64,000 nt of DNA from positions 62,001 through 126,000 of the forward strand of contig MCGO01000066.1 of the NCBI GenBank assembly GCA_002104985.1, in the 5' to 3' direction. Shown here one piece after another: positions 24,048 to 34,140 of the stretch (position 1 is the first letter of the stretch; each line of letters opens with the position of its first letter). The notes under the pieces were generated by a model, which saw only the letters and a list, made by a program, of their open reading frames with translations, was not told the origin of the DNA and searched no databases. This stretch comes from Rhizoclosmatium globosum. Its lineage: Eukaryota > Chytridiomycota > Chytridiomycetes > Chytridiales > Chytriomycetaceae. Made by a program: the position numbers and the translations under genes.

Positions 24048-25000
24048 TTGTAGTTGTAGCTGTTGTCGATGTAGTAGCTGTTGCCGATGTTCCTCGTGTC
24101 TCTGCTGTTGTTCTTGGTCATTTTGTTGTTGCCGCTGCCGCCGTTGTAGTTGACTAGGGGTGAGTCTGGCAAACAATGTCCTGCGTCGTCCCTCCAGCCT
24201 TGGAGCTTCTTGCACAACGACAGGCAGCAACTGTGCCTGATTACAAATTAAATTTGAATTAGCAATGGTAAAACTTTGTAGATATGACTATACACATACT
24301 GTTAGCCGCGCATTCGCTTGCTCCAGCCGGATGACAGACGCTTCCAAGCGCGCCAATTGGGCTTGTTGAACATTAATCTGTTCGTGTAAGCCTGGAATTG
24401 TGCGCAGAGCTTCCGCGTCCTCAGAGGTGAGCAACTAAACAAGGGAGGATGTAAGTAGCTGTTGGATATTATGACAGAATAAGCTCACTAGCGGTTGCTG
24501 TTGGGCGTTTGAGGGCCCAGAAGCATTAGCTGTTGCGGGCTGAGGATATGATAGGAATGTTACAATTGGGTAATGCAGGAGATGTGGAGACTTACTGCAC
24601 CGGACCCACATACTTCGCCAGCCCACCCGTCCTCCTCCACATCCTGTCTAACAATCAAAACACGCCCGTTGAAAGTGGTTCCATTGAGGGTGACTTGAGT
24701 ACCGCGTTAGTGTACGGGAATATGAGAAAGGGTTTGACAAAAGGAGCATACGAATTGAAGCGGCAGCATCAGTCACAGTCGCCATTGTAACCGCTGCACT
24801 ACGTCCAGTTATAAGGCCACTTTCCACTGCACCGGCTCCCTCCAACAAAACCCGAAGTTCTGGCCAAGAAACGGCGGTTGGCAGGTTACTGATGTATAAT
24901 CGCGTAGATGTCGTAGATGTGACGGTAGCCTGGTCAGACATTCAACATAAGCCATTGAAAGAAGATGATGAAAGAAGGAATCACTCACTTGTTTACTCAT
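23943..25000 (-). CDS. RRM protein with glutamine-rich C terminus (family member A)
   Basis: Six exons (25000-24989, 24929-24752, 24693-24596, 24539-24489, 24434-24300, 24236-23943) give 255 residues. A four-codon first exon (MSKQ) is spliced onto one RRM (about 14-94; beta1 RLYISNLP, last strand NGTTFNGRVLIVRQD). A short linker and a heptad-like segment follow (LARLEASVIRLEQANARL), then a Gln-rich tail of about 75 residues with Leu interspersed. Such proteins bind RNA and can self-assemble through the Q-rich part; function here is unknown. Paralogues are at 28091-29792 and 32056-33430, and relics lie at 17.5, 26.2 and 31 kb. An alternative start, MSDQ at 24941, lies just before the exon 2 acceptor and would encode nearly the same N terminus. 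Confidence 0.8.
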
Positions 25001-26200
25001 GATGGCGAGAAGAAAAAGAGAGAACGGTTTTGAGGTAAACAATTGTGTTTCGCCACCCAAACCAAGATATACGCGTCAAATTGGTGCAGCTATTTCGAAG
25101 TCAACTCATGCAGTGATTTATTTGACATTTAGGGAGGATTGACGCCGATTGTTGTTTCCACCACGAACAAACTATTATAGCCGGAAAGTGCTCGAGCCAC
25201 GCAGAAGACCCTGATGAGTATACATTATTGTGAGGCCCTTTTTATCGCGCAACAAACCTGAGCTGCTCGTAGCCTTGCTCTATTGCCGAGCTTGCCAATC
25301 ATGCTAGACTTGCTAGTCCCAATCCATTCACCCTTGTCCATCCAACAACAACCACATCAGCAGCCACCAATTTGTCTATGCGGTACCGTATCCAGATACG
25401 TTGTCAACTGAGAAGTAAAAACGAACGACTCCAACGGAACGACAATGATTTAGATAACGCACAGCAAATCCGATGTTGGTTTGATCAAGACTAAGTGACG
25501 CAAGACTCTCAAATAGTGCATTCATTCACTCAGAGCACGAAGCCCTGATCAGAACTTCTCTTATAAGAATGGTCCTCCTTTCGACAATTTGGAGTCTGGA
25601 CAGCCGTCATTTGAATCAGTATGACATATGGCTTGATGCGTGTAACTGAGCGTATTCGGGATGGACGAAAGCGACAAGGAGACTGTCTCAACGAGTCAAC
25701 GCTGGATGACTTGGATAATGTGCGACTTCATCAATTGGATTGTTCCCGCAACTACAGTCCGATGGCCTTTGGGACTTCCATGGATGAGTGTATTCAGGAC
25801 TGAATCGGACTGATGTAGTGGTAGTTCGGGTGGGAAGAGGGGCAAAGACTTAAGTATACGAACGGCATCTGAAAATTGAGGAAACGGAACAAATTGATGG
25901 AGGGATGTAACAAAACGGAAAGCGAGGCTCCAGAAGATCTCGTGAGAATGGGTGCACTCACTTCGTTTTGATGGCGAGGCGAGTCGATTCGCCTATCAAA
26001 GCCACCCATTCAACATCTTCAACCCTGGGTGACGAATTCGATGGAAATCAGTTTGCCCTGTGGATAGGGAGATGGAGTTGGGCCAGATGGCATTCACTAT
26101 CCCCCGAATTATTGAATAACTTTATTTGACACGTCAACAAAAATGCGAGTGCTTTCTTTAGTTGAACAACATTGTGGAGACGTTGAACCGCTGAACCAAA
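25001..26200. other. Intergenic, no supported gene
   Basis: About 1.2 kb upstream of the Q-rich gene at 23943-25000. Only short open frames occur (60 codons at 25621-25803 on plus, 71 at 25794-26009 on minus) without domains, splice logic or paralogues. I see no tRNA-like or repeat structure apart from the relic starting near 26100. Confidence 0.5.
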
Positions 26201-26300
26201 CTGATCTTGCTCTTGCTGGAACTGTTGCTCAATGCTGGAATAGGTAGCACTGTAGCAGCTCCTAGATTCAGTTTTAGTGAAGAACCACTAATGCCTTAAT
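26100..26300 (-). pseudogene. Relic of a Q-rich family last exon
   Basis: On the minus strand the block 26300-26220 (TTCACTAAAACTGAATCTAGGAGCTGCT) closely matches the intron 5 to exon 6 junction of the intact gene at 32056-33430, including the CTAG acceptor and the GAG CTG CT exon start. The frame set by that acceptor stops after about nine codons. A shifted frame continues as SIEQQFQQEQDQFGSAVQR, consistent with a frameshifted Q-rich exon. It abuts the start of duplication copy 2. Confidence 0.6.
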
Positions 26301-27285
26301 TTGAGATATTACAAGACTGACGCTGTGTCATACTATACTGCCCGGAACGAACACAAACTTTCCCTCAAAAGAAACCGATGAGTTCCTCAACAAGCCTAGC
26401 CCATCTGCATACGTATGGATCATAATCCTTTTCATTCAGTCCTAATGAATTATCTATGATACTTCCGCCATCAGAGTCTGAGTATAACCAATACGTGAAG
26501 GTCTGGTTTGTTTCTATTGGGTGCATATTATCATATTGTGAAACTACGGAAAAGATATTCACCAGTTACAAGCGGGAAGAATCCAATGATGACGTACAAG
26601 CCTGATTAGCTGGTCAAATATGCATTCCCCCTTCGCCAATACTTCTTCCTAATCAGCCTCGATGCTGCAACTGTTGTTCTTACTGTACCTTGTTCCTCTC
26701 CTCTTCTTCTTCCTGGTCATAACCCTCCTGCTGTTTATGTTCTCGATCTTTGATGCGGATATCATCAATGGAATATCTTGCTTTGCCAACAGTCAAAAGA
26801 AATAGCGAATGCATTTCAGCTTGTCACGTCTTTGAAGATTCTACTCAAATAATAAATAGTAACAGCTCCAGTTTTGACATAAAGTTCTTCCACGTCAACA
26901 AAATTGTCAGACCAAATCTCACCCCCAAACAAACGGAACACCCAACTGACCAGCGGCACCTCATCCCATGTCCACTCTACTTCATCGACTTAAAAGCATG
27001 TAGCTGGTACGTAGTGCCATATTGTATTCCTCCGTGAAAAAACGCGCTTTTCTAACATCATACTGCTTATACAGTTCGTCTTTGTCCTCGTCTGCCCATA
27101 CCGAACGCGTCAAGTTACTTCTGCAGGTTCTGCTACATTCACTTTGTCTTCTGGTCTGGTTTGGTCTCCTTCGGCAATCTTTCTCTCGGTCTTCTGGTCT
27201 CGGTCTTCTGGTTCTGGTCCACTGGTTTCAAGTCAAGATCAAGTTCTCCTCATTTGTTCTTCTCTCTCCTGTTTGATTCCTTTCC
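26280..27285. repeat. Segmental duplication, copy 2
   Basis: This is the partner of 22070-23110 (landmarks given there). Differences include short indels, an extra CAGGTTCTG near 27124 and loss of part of the TCTTCTGGTCT tract. As in copy 1, it carries a minus-strand Gln-rich relic (about 26640-26760) and leads straight into a satellite array, so the duplicated unit may include the array. Confidence 0.9.
26365..26562 (-). CDS. Conserved open frame inside the duplication, copy 2 (doubtful)
   Basis: 65 codons, matching 22161-22436 through TFTYW, SDSDGGS, NSLGLNEKDYDPYVCRWA and RLVEEL with a handful of substitutions (Ser to Leu, Val to Ile). The upstream part differs because of indels. It lies just upstream, in minus-strand order, of a relic Q-rich last exon, where exon 5 lies in the intact paralogue. 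Coding status is unproven. Confidence 0.25.
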   Translation of the reverse strand: MNIFSVVSQYDNMHPIETNQTFTYWLYSDSDGGSIIDNSLGLNEKDYDPYVCRWARLVEELIGFF

Positions 27286-27309
27286 ACTTTTTTTTTTTAT
27301 GTATCGTAT

Positions 27310-27800
27310 ACCTTTTACTATCCGTTGGACTGGGATTGGTGACAACACAGGGTTCAGGTAAAACCGGCCTATGGCGATGCTTATGGCAGAGTTGTGTTTC
27401 TTCCGATACAGTCGAGATTATGTCTCCTTGCGACGGGATGGTGCTTCTCTTCTGCCTATTCTTTCTTGGCTCTTCTTTACTTGTGTTTATACCTTTTGCT
27501 GCTTGTTAGACTGGGATTGGTGACAACACAGGGTTCAGGTTAAACCGGCCTATGGCGATGCTTATGGCAGAGTTGTGTTTCTTCCGATACAGTCGAGATG
27601 TTATCTCCTTGCAACATGATGCGATTCTTACCCAGCTGTTTCTTTCTTGGCACAATTCGTTTGTTCTCTATATTTTTTGCTGTTTGTTAGATTGGGATCG
27701 GTGACAACACAGGGTTCAGGTTAAACCGGCCTATGGCGATGCTTAGGGCAGAGTTGTGTTTCTTCCGATACGGTCGCGATGTATTCTTCTCGCATCACAA
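27310..27800. repeat. 181-bp satellite array, three copies
   Basis: TGGGATTGGTGACAAC or a close variant recurs at 27331, 27512 and 27693, a period of 181 bp. Units contain GGCCTATGGCGATGCTTA, GCAGAGTTGTGTTTC, ATACAGTCGAGA and TCTCCTTGC. A near-palindrome, GGTTCAGGTTAAACC, is specific to this array. The third unit is degenerate at its 3' end. It follows duplication copy 2 in the same way that the 174-bp array follows copy 1. Confidence 0.93.
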
Positions 27801-28090
27801 TGGCATTTTTGCATAACATCTTTTAATAAATCAACCCCGTCTTCATTTTGTTTTTGATTACCTCTTTCACTCCAAATTACCTGTTTCCATGTATAGTTGC
27901 CGCTGCCTCATTTACGTTTAATACTTAGGTGATTCAGGGTTGGTGTCAGCCTCGCGATGTATTGACCTGAAATCCCGACTGCGAAACGTTTCTTAATCAT
28001 ATCCATTCAAAGGAATCACAACTCCTGAACATGCATTTTTATTCACCTCTCATCAACAAATCCCAGACTCAACATCCCCTCATCCTCCTT

Positions 28091-29792
28091 TTACAACGGC
28101 TGTGCGTCTCCTCCTTGCTGATTATTGTTCCCTTGTTGTTGCTGCTGTTGCTGTCCCTGTTGTTGCTGCTGTTGCTCTTGTTGCTCTTGTTGCTCTTGTT
28201 GCTGCTGTTGCTGTTGTTGCTGTTGTTGCTGTTGTTGGTGAAGTTGCTGCATATCGTAGATAATGCGGACCGTCGCAGCCGTTCTCCTTTGTTGAGTATT
28301 CCATCGCAACAATATTGCGTCTTGTTCCATCTGCTGGTACTGTTGTTGGTGTTGATGCTGGTTGAGGTGGTGACGCAATTCATTCTGCAGTATATTGAGA
28401 CGTTGTTGCTGGTTTTGTGGAAGTTGTTGAAGGCTCTGCTGCTGCTGAAGAGGTTGCATCGCATCCATGATTTGAATCATGGCTGCGGTTTCTTCCTCGT
28501 CATGCTGCCACTGTAGCCTTGTAATCCTATTCTCCTCCATTTGCTCCTGCTGCTGGTGCTGAAGAAGTTGAAGGTTGTAAAACAGTTCTTCCTGTAGTGT
28601 GATGTGGTGTTGTTGATGTTGCTGTTGTAGTTGCCGTTGTAGTTGCTGTTGTTGGAGTTGTTCTTGTTGTAGTTGCTGTTGTTGTTGTTGCTGTTGGAGT
28701 TGTTGCAGTTGCAGTTGCTGTTGCAGTTGCTGTTCTTCGAGTTGTTCTTGTTGTAGTTGTTGCTGTTGTTGTTGTAGTTGCTGCTGTTGTTGCTGCTGTT
28801 GGAGTTGTTGTTGTAGTAGTTGCTGTTGTTGTTGCTGCTGTTGGAGTTGTTGTTGTAGTAGTTGCTGTTGTTGTTGCTGTTGTTGAACTTGTCGTTGAAG
28901 TTCTTGTTGTTGTTGTTGCTCCTGTTCCTGTTGCTGCTGCCGCTGCCTTGCTGGTGAAGGCCTGAAGAGGGTCCGCACTCCTGGCCCCGTAATCCCGGCT
29001 ACCCGCAACTGTGCCTAGAATAAAGAGTTAACATTTAATGATAATCGACTGAACAATGGAACTCACTCTAAGTTGCGCATTTGAGCTTGACAGCCTCCGG
29101 ACAAAAGTCTCGGCGCGCGCCAATCGGACTCCTTGAACATGGATATGTTCATAGAGACCCGAGACAGAACGCAACGCTTCGACGTCGTCCGAAGTCATGA
29201 GCTAATAAAACAATAGTAAGTGACTGTTCGATAATCTGCCCAACAAAACTCACTTGCGGGGGTTGGGTGCGGGTGTTGGAGGGGCCTGAGACAGTGCCGG
29301 CAACAGCAGGGGCGGCAGACAAGGAGAACGAGGAAGTGAAAGACGAATTAGAAGCCAGAAGGGCAGGGGGAGGCGGCTAGTTATTCGTCAGATGCAACAG
29401 AATGAAGAGCCAAATTCAAACAACATACCGAGACTGTTTCAAAAGGAACAACCTCTAAGCGACGACCGTGGTATTCCGCGTTGTGAAACGCGCCTATGAA
29501 TGCGTGCAATCAATACCGAGAACACTTAATAGATTGAAGAATTGAAACCTACGAATCGCCGCGGCAGCCTCGGCAACGGACGCCATCGTCACGTTGCCGC
29601 TCCGTCCGTTCACTTCCGCAAGTACGACAGCCCCAGCGGTCCCAAAGAAGGTAGAAAGCTCTTGGCCAGAGCTTCTGGACGGGAGGTTGCGGACAAATAG
29701 TCGCGTCGTCAGGCAGACATTCACACTAGGTTCTGCAACGACTTCGGGCAGAGAAAGGGTGAGGGGAAACGGAAGAAGCTCACTTTACTCAT
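28091..29792 (-). CDS. RRM protein with very long polyglutamine tail (family member B)
   Basis: The model has six exons and about 490 residues. A mini first exon near 29792 (ATG AGT AAA) is followed by one RRM (TTRLFVRNLPSRSSGQEL ... FHNAEYHGRRLEVVPFE), a Pro/Ser linker, a coiled-coil exon (LMTSDDVEALRSVSGLYE ... LARAETFVRRLSSSNAQLR) and a last exon (about 29016-28091) that is mostly Gln with Leu and Glu, about 300 residues. Its intron positions match member A. The join of exon 1 to exon 2 is uncertain: the obvious donor after AAA gives a stop, whereas a donor after ATGA (or another nearby) keeps frame, so the N-terminal few residues are tentative. The Q tract is mixed CAA/CAG and could be length-polymorphic. 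Confidence 0.75.
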
Positions 29793-30027
29793 TTCTGGAT
29801 CTGTTCAGGAAAAGGGAGAAAGTTTGAAGCAAACAGCCTAGTGGACGCGTCGTTCTTCTGTTTCGTTTGATCTCCATCAGATTTAAGTCGCGTTTCTATT
29901 GTTAGACCATGATTTCGCAGTAGTATTTCGTCCGTAGGAATGTCACTGACACGAATCAAAGACAAGCATATTCAAGAACGACGACGACCTCCATAATGGT
30001 TCCGATTTAAATAGCTGTGTGAACGCG

Positions 30028-30711
30028 ATGGAAACTGACAAATATTGCAACCGAAGTCAACCTCAGCGAACCCTTGTGAGAAAGACGCAAGCGGATTTCG
30101 AGACCCATACGATTGCTTTCAGGTCAATGACAGTGCTGCCAACATATACAAAGGCAGGTGCCTTTATGAGTTGTTGGATTGTCGAGTGGAAGATTGGTGA
30201 GAATTATGTTGGGCTTGAAGATGGTATTAGCAACGCTTGGGAAAAGGGTGTAGCTGATGGCGCTTACTGTGTTTGCTCCTGTCGCTCCCTGCTTCCTTAC
30301 AAAGACTCATCTCAAATCATCGAAGAACAAATCGATACTACGAAGGGAAAAGAACGCTTTGCCTGGAACATATCAATAACGTTGATTGCGGTAAAAGACG
30401 AAACACTCACTGATTTACGCAAAACCAGCTGGCAGAGCAAAAGGCTCAGAGCTGGAAGAGCAGGAGAGCTAGAGCTCGTTCCACGACATGGTTCTTGTGT
30501 CAGGGGAGTCTCACAAAGCGAAAAAAACAGACAGGACACAGCCACACTCAAACTGAAGCCATTAAGCAAAATAAATGAACAAGCATCAAGTTTCAAGTAC
30601 ATTATTTTAAGTTACTTTGAAAACCCGTCGAACGATAATCATACACCCTCGTATCGCAAACAGACCAAAAACAGAACTGTTACGGGGGTTAATCGAAATT
30701 TCAGCCTTTAG
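30028..30711 (+). CDS. Unsupported 228-codon open frame
   Basis: This is the longest open frame between the Q-rich genes, starting at ATG 30028. I recognise no domain, signal peptide or membrane span. Composition is unremarkable, with Lys/Ser-rich patches. It has no visible paralogue, and no convincing splice partners extend it. It could be a lineage-specific gene or chance in a gene-poor stretch. Confidence 0.25.
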   Translation: METDKYCNRSQPQRTLVRKTQADFETHTIAFRSMTVLPTYTKAGAFMSCWIVEWKIGENYVGLEDGISNAWEKGVADGAYCVCSCRSLLPYKDSSQIIEEQIDTTKGKERFAWNISITLIAVKDETLTDLRKTSWQSKRLRAGRAGELELVPRHGSCVRGVSQSEKNRQDTATLKLKPLSKINEQASSFKYIILSYFENPSNDNHTPSYRKQTKNRTVTGVNRNFSL

Positions 30712-30911
30712 ATTACATTATATTGTCGAGGCATAGGTAGCATGCAGTCAACTGAAAAAAAAGCAACAACTCCACCATACGTTACAAAATGATTCACTTG
30801 GAATCGAATGGAAGCGTTTTTCCTTTCCTCGCATCCCAAAAATCGAAAGTTAGCGTCAGAAAATTGGTAAATATAATAATTTGTAAGACTTCGAAACGTT
30901 ACTTCTTGACG

Positions 30912-31480
30912 TCAGTAATCATTGTCATGGCTGTGGTGCCTGTAGCTGTTAGTATTCAAAAGTTGAAATATTTGATATTGCCAATGCTCTTGTCGTTGCT
31001 GCTGTTGTTCCAGTCCATACCATATTGTTATTCTCGTTGCCGATGTTTGGCAAACAATGTCCTGATCCGTCCATCCTCCCTCCAACCTTTGAGCTTCTTG
31101 GATCCCAGCCACCCGCAATTGTGCCTAATTACAGAGTACACGTTAAAATTAGCGTGTAATATTTAAGAAATGCATGTACAGCCAGCCTCATATTGACGCG
31201 CTCCAGCCGACGGACAAACGTTTCCGCACGCGCCAATTGAACTCGTTGAACCCAGATATGTTCATAATGGAGCGCTACGCGTCGACGTCGTCTAAAGTCA
31301 TAAACTGATAAAATAATGGTGAGCGACTTGGACAACACAAATCTCACTCGCCGTTCAGTGAGGGGGTGAAGGGCCAGAGTTGTGCCGGCTACAGTAGGAT
31401 CAGCGGAAGAGAAAAACGAGGAGGTAAACGAAAACGAGGAGGTAAACGAGGAGGTCAAGGAATGGAGCGTGGCAGGGGGG
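30912..31480 (-). pseudogene. Broken copy of the RRM/Q-rich family (member C)
   Basis: Read on minus, the block 31480-30912 follows members A and B exon by exon but with lesions. The Pro/Ser linker exon begins CCCTCCCCCCTGCC as in B but meets a TGA. The coiled-coil exon reads FMTLDDVDA then TAG where B has Leu, followed by a deletion of about 11 bp before YEHIWVQRVQLARAETFVRR. The last exon opens AQLRVAGIQEAQRLEGG and degenerates into a short Q-poor tail ending at 30912. No RRM exon is visible upstream. Splice sites GTGAGA, GTACAT and TAATTAG are still recognisable. Confidence 0.8.
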
Positions 31481-32055
31481 AGGGCTTGTTATTTGTTAGT
31501 TGCAACCTTCGTGATTGTGTGCGACAGACAGTCTTCCCACAAACTAACCGAGTTACAGCTTTTGAATTTGATTTTCACTTGATGAAATTCAAGTTTAGTT
31601 TCACGATGGCACTAAATGTGTGCTTTGTATTCAGGGTGCACCGTAAACGACCACATACTACCTCGGTTAAAGGATAAATCAATAATTTTTGACAAAATAC
31701 TAAGTCCCTTTAATTGTTGACATTAAGATTACCTTTACAAAGAACTTTCCACACTTACTGACAGAACCTGGAGTGACCTTTCCTGGAAGCAAACAATCAT
31801 AATATTTTCTGGTTCCACTCACTGCTTTCACTCCCTATTAATTTTCATAATACTTTTTTAACTTTCAAAGTAAGTAACATCTCCGCAGCAATGTCGTCTG
31901 GTTGGTGAGGAAGGTCGCTAACTGAAAGTTCGACAAGGATTTGAGGGATATAATTCACTGACAAAACACTGGAATGGAACAAGAAAAAATTCAAACAAAG
32001 ACAACAATATTTATTGCAATGATATAAAAACAAAACTCTGCTCTTTGCTGCATTG
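31481..32055. other. Intergenic, no supported gene
   Basis: The stretch lies between broken member C and the stop codon of the intact Q-rich gene. It holds AT-rich sequence with short open frames only. It probably contains the 3' untranslated region of the gene ending at 32056. Confidence 0.5.
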
Positions 32056-33430
32056 TCATGGCTGTGTTGGCTGCAGCTGTTGGTAGGTAGGAAGTTGGGG
32101 AATTTGAGGTTGTTGACGTTGTTGAGATGGAACTGCGTGCTGAGCAAGTTGAGCCGGCTGTTGAAGTGGCTGCAGCTGTGGCTGTTGTTGCCGTTGTTGT
32201 CGTTGTTGTCGTTGTTGTGGTTGTTGCTCTTGGTCTTGTTGAGCTGGAAAAACTTGCTGAGCAAAATATTCAGGTGGTTGCTGTAGTTGTTGCTGTAAAG
32301 ATTCCACCCTTTCAGCGATTGCAGTCAGGTTTTGCGCCTGGGTAAAGTATGCTTGGTGGAGTTGTTGCATTTGTTGAGTTGACTGTTGTTGAATCTGCCG
32401 AACTGCTGAGACCAACTGAACTTGCATTTGATGGAACTGTAGTCGCTGCTGTTGGAGCAGTTGCTGTTGCTGCTGTTGCGACTCCAATTCTTGAAGGCGA
32501 AGAACCACGTCTTCGTATTCTTCTTGTTCGGCTTGCTGTTGTCGCCGCACTAATTCCCGCTGTTGGCCTGACGAGAAAAGTGTTCTGATACCACTCAAAG
32601 GTTTTCGATAGGCACGGAGCAGCTCCTAGCTTCAGTTTAGTGAAGGACATTAATCCAATAAATCCCTCACCATAAGTTGTAGTTTCTCGCGATACAAATT
32701 GATACATTCTTGTTCAAGGGTGTTGATCCAAACATTTTCAATATATCGAAATGCGTAAGGGGGAATATAACGAAAGTCCTGTTGCACAAAGAGTATTAGA
32801 TTGCCAAATAATATTGCAGAACTCACTGGGTTCGGGAATGGTGCTGCTGATGACGACGAGAAATTGTTCGTAGTAAACTATCGTGCAACAAGTTAGTGAG
32901 TTACATGAAAGATAAAGGTTAGTGGACAGAGACGAGAATTAATTAAAAACTGACCACAGCAGACGAAAACGGCCCCACTTGTTGTACTCCTGTGAATGGA
33001 ACGCTTGTGACATGAAGAGTGTGTCCGTCCCAAACAGAGTCGCCGAGCTCCACTAATATAAACTTGTTAATGAACGTAACATAGAACTAGAAGAATACGA
33101 ACCAATGGCTTGATGAGCTTCGTGGGGGCTTGCGAGCACGACTCGGCTTCTTAAGTTTGACTCGCTGGTCTCAACAACAGATCGAATAACAGTTCCCACT
33201 TGACGGAATATTTCATTCACTCCTTGCCAGGTTGCCGAAGGTGGAAGATTGTGGACGTAGACCGTTCTTTCTGATTCTGGCCCACTGGGCTCGGCATTGT
33301 TGAATCTGTCGTTGTCTTTCCCGTTGGAGCAGTCAGAGATTTGGCGAAACTGCTCGTCACACAACGTCAATTATTGGTAAAACTGACGTTAATTGGGGAG
33401 TCTCACATGGGAAGGCTTCAAGAATTTCAT
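32056..33430 (-). CDS. RRM protein with glutamine-rich C terminus (family member D)
   Basis: Six exons (33430-33407, 33349-33103, 33052-32955, 32877-32827, 32778-32671, 32625-32056) keep frame and give 365 residues. After a short N terminus (MKFLKPSH) comes an RRM at about 36-112 (RTVYVHNLPPSATWQ; last strand WDGHTLHVTSVPF), a Ser/Ala linker, a segment rich in aromatics (DFRYIPPYAFRYIENVW) and a Gln-rich helix-prone tail from about 190 to the end with several Gln runs. The last-exon start (PLSGIRTLFSSGQQREL) corresponds to GPGVRTLFRPSPARQ in member B. The most divergent of the three intact members, it retains the same intron phases around the RRM. Confidence 0.82.
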
Positions 33431-34140
33431 TTTGAGGCAGAGAAGTTGTGGGAATGATATCAAAGAATGCTCCCCTTTTTATCTGATAGAGCGAAGGGGA
33501 CACGGGAGACTAGAAGGGGACGATAAAAGGAAGGGGTGCGATGGAAACAAAGCAAACAATAAACAAATAATTCTTCAACTTCTTCCATATTATTAATTTG
33601 AAATCAACATCTCCTTCTTATTCTCTCTTTATCATTTCGTTATGGATAACCAAAGTATCACACGCACTAGAATTCCTTTCATTTATTTATTTTATATTAT
33701 CATAGAGCAAAGTCTTAGACAACAAATACTTCGCATTAATACAAACTAATGAATGTAGATTCAAATTTAGATAAATTCCGAAGCCACAACAAACAAATTG
33801 TCAGAAAAATCAGACCCCAAACAAACAACCAGTCCAACCAGTCAAGCCAGCAGCGCCCCACCTTCCCATGCCCTTCTCCTTCTATGACTTCATAACACTG
33901 ATGATTGTACGCTTGGTAACATGGTATTCATCCACAAAAAATTGCGCTTTTCTAATATTTGAATGCAGACCATCATCGGCCACAACAAAGACTCCACTTC
34001 ACTCACTGTTCTCGTGTCATAGCGCATGGCTCTGAGCTTCTTCCTTCTGGTCCACCGGTCCACCGGTCTCATGGTTACAAGTTCTGCACACTTTGGTCTT
34101 CTGGTCCACTGGTCATGCGTCATGGGCACTCTCTCTTGTT
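33431..34140. other. Intergenic with a partial copy of the duplicated element
   Basis: No gene is supported. From about 33780 to 33960 the sequence repeats part of the duplication (CAAATTGTCAGA, CAGACCCCAAACAAAC, CATGCCCTTCTCC, ATTGCGCTTTTCTAA), then a TCTTCTGGTCCACTGGTC-rich tract leads into the 186-bp array. This is the same order as at 22.7-23.1 and 26.9-27.3 kb. Confidence 0.65.

Noticed and set aside
23831..24157. Val/Ala-rich plus-strand frame of 108 codons
   Set aside because: It is the antisense of the Gln-rich exon of the gene at 23943-25000.
28031..28516. Leu-rich plus-strand frame suggesting a membrane protein
   Set aside because: It is antisense to the polyglutamine exon of the gene at 28091-29792 (CAA/CAG read in reverse gives Leu, Val and Ala runs).
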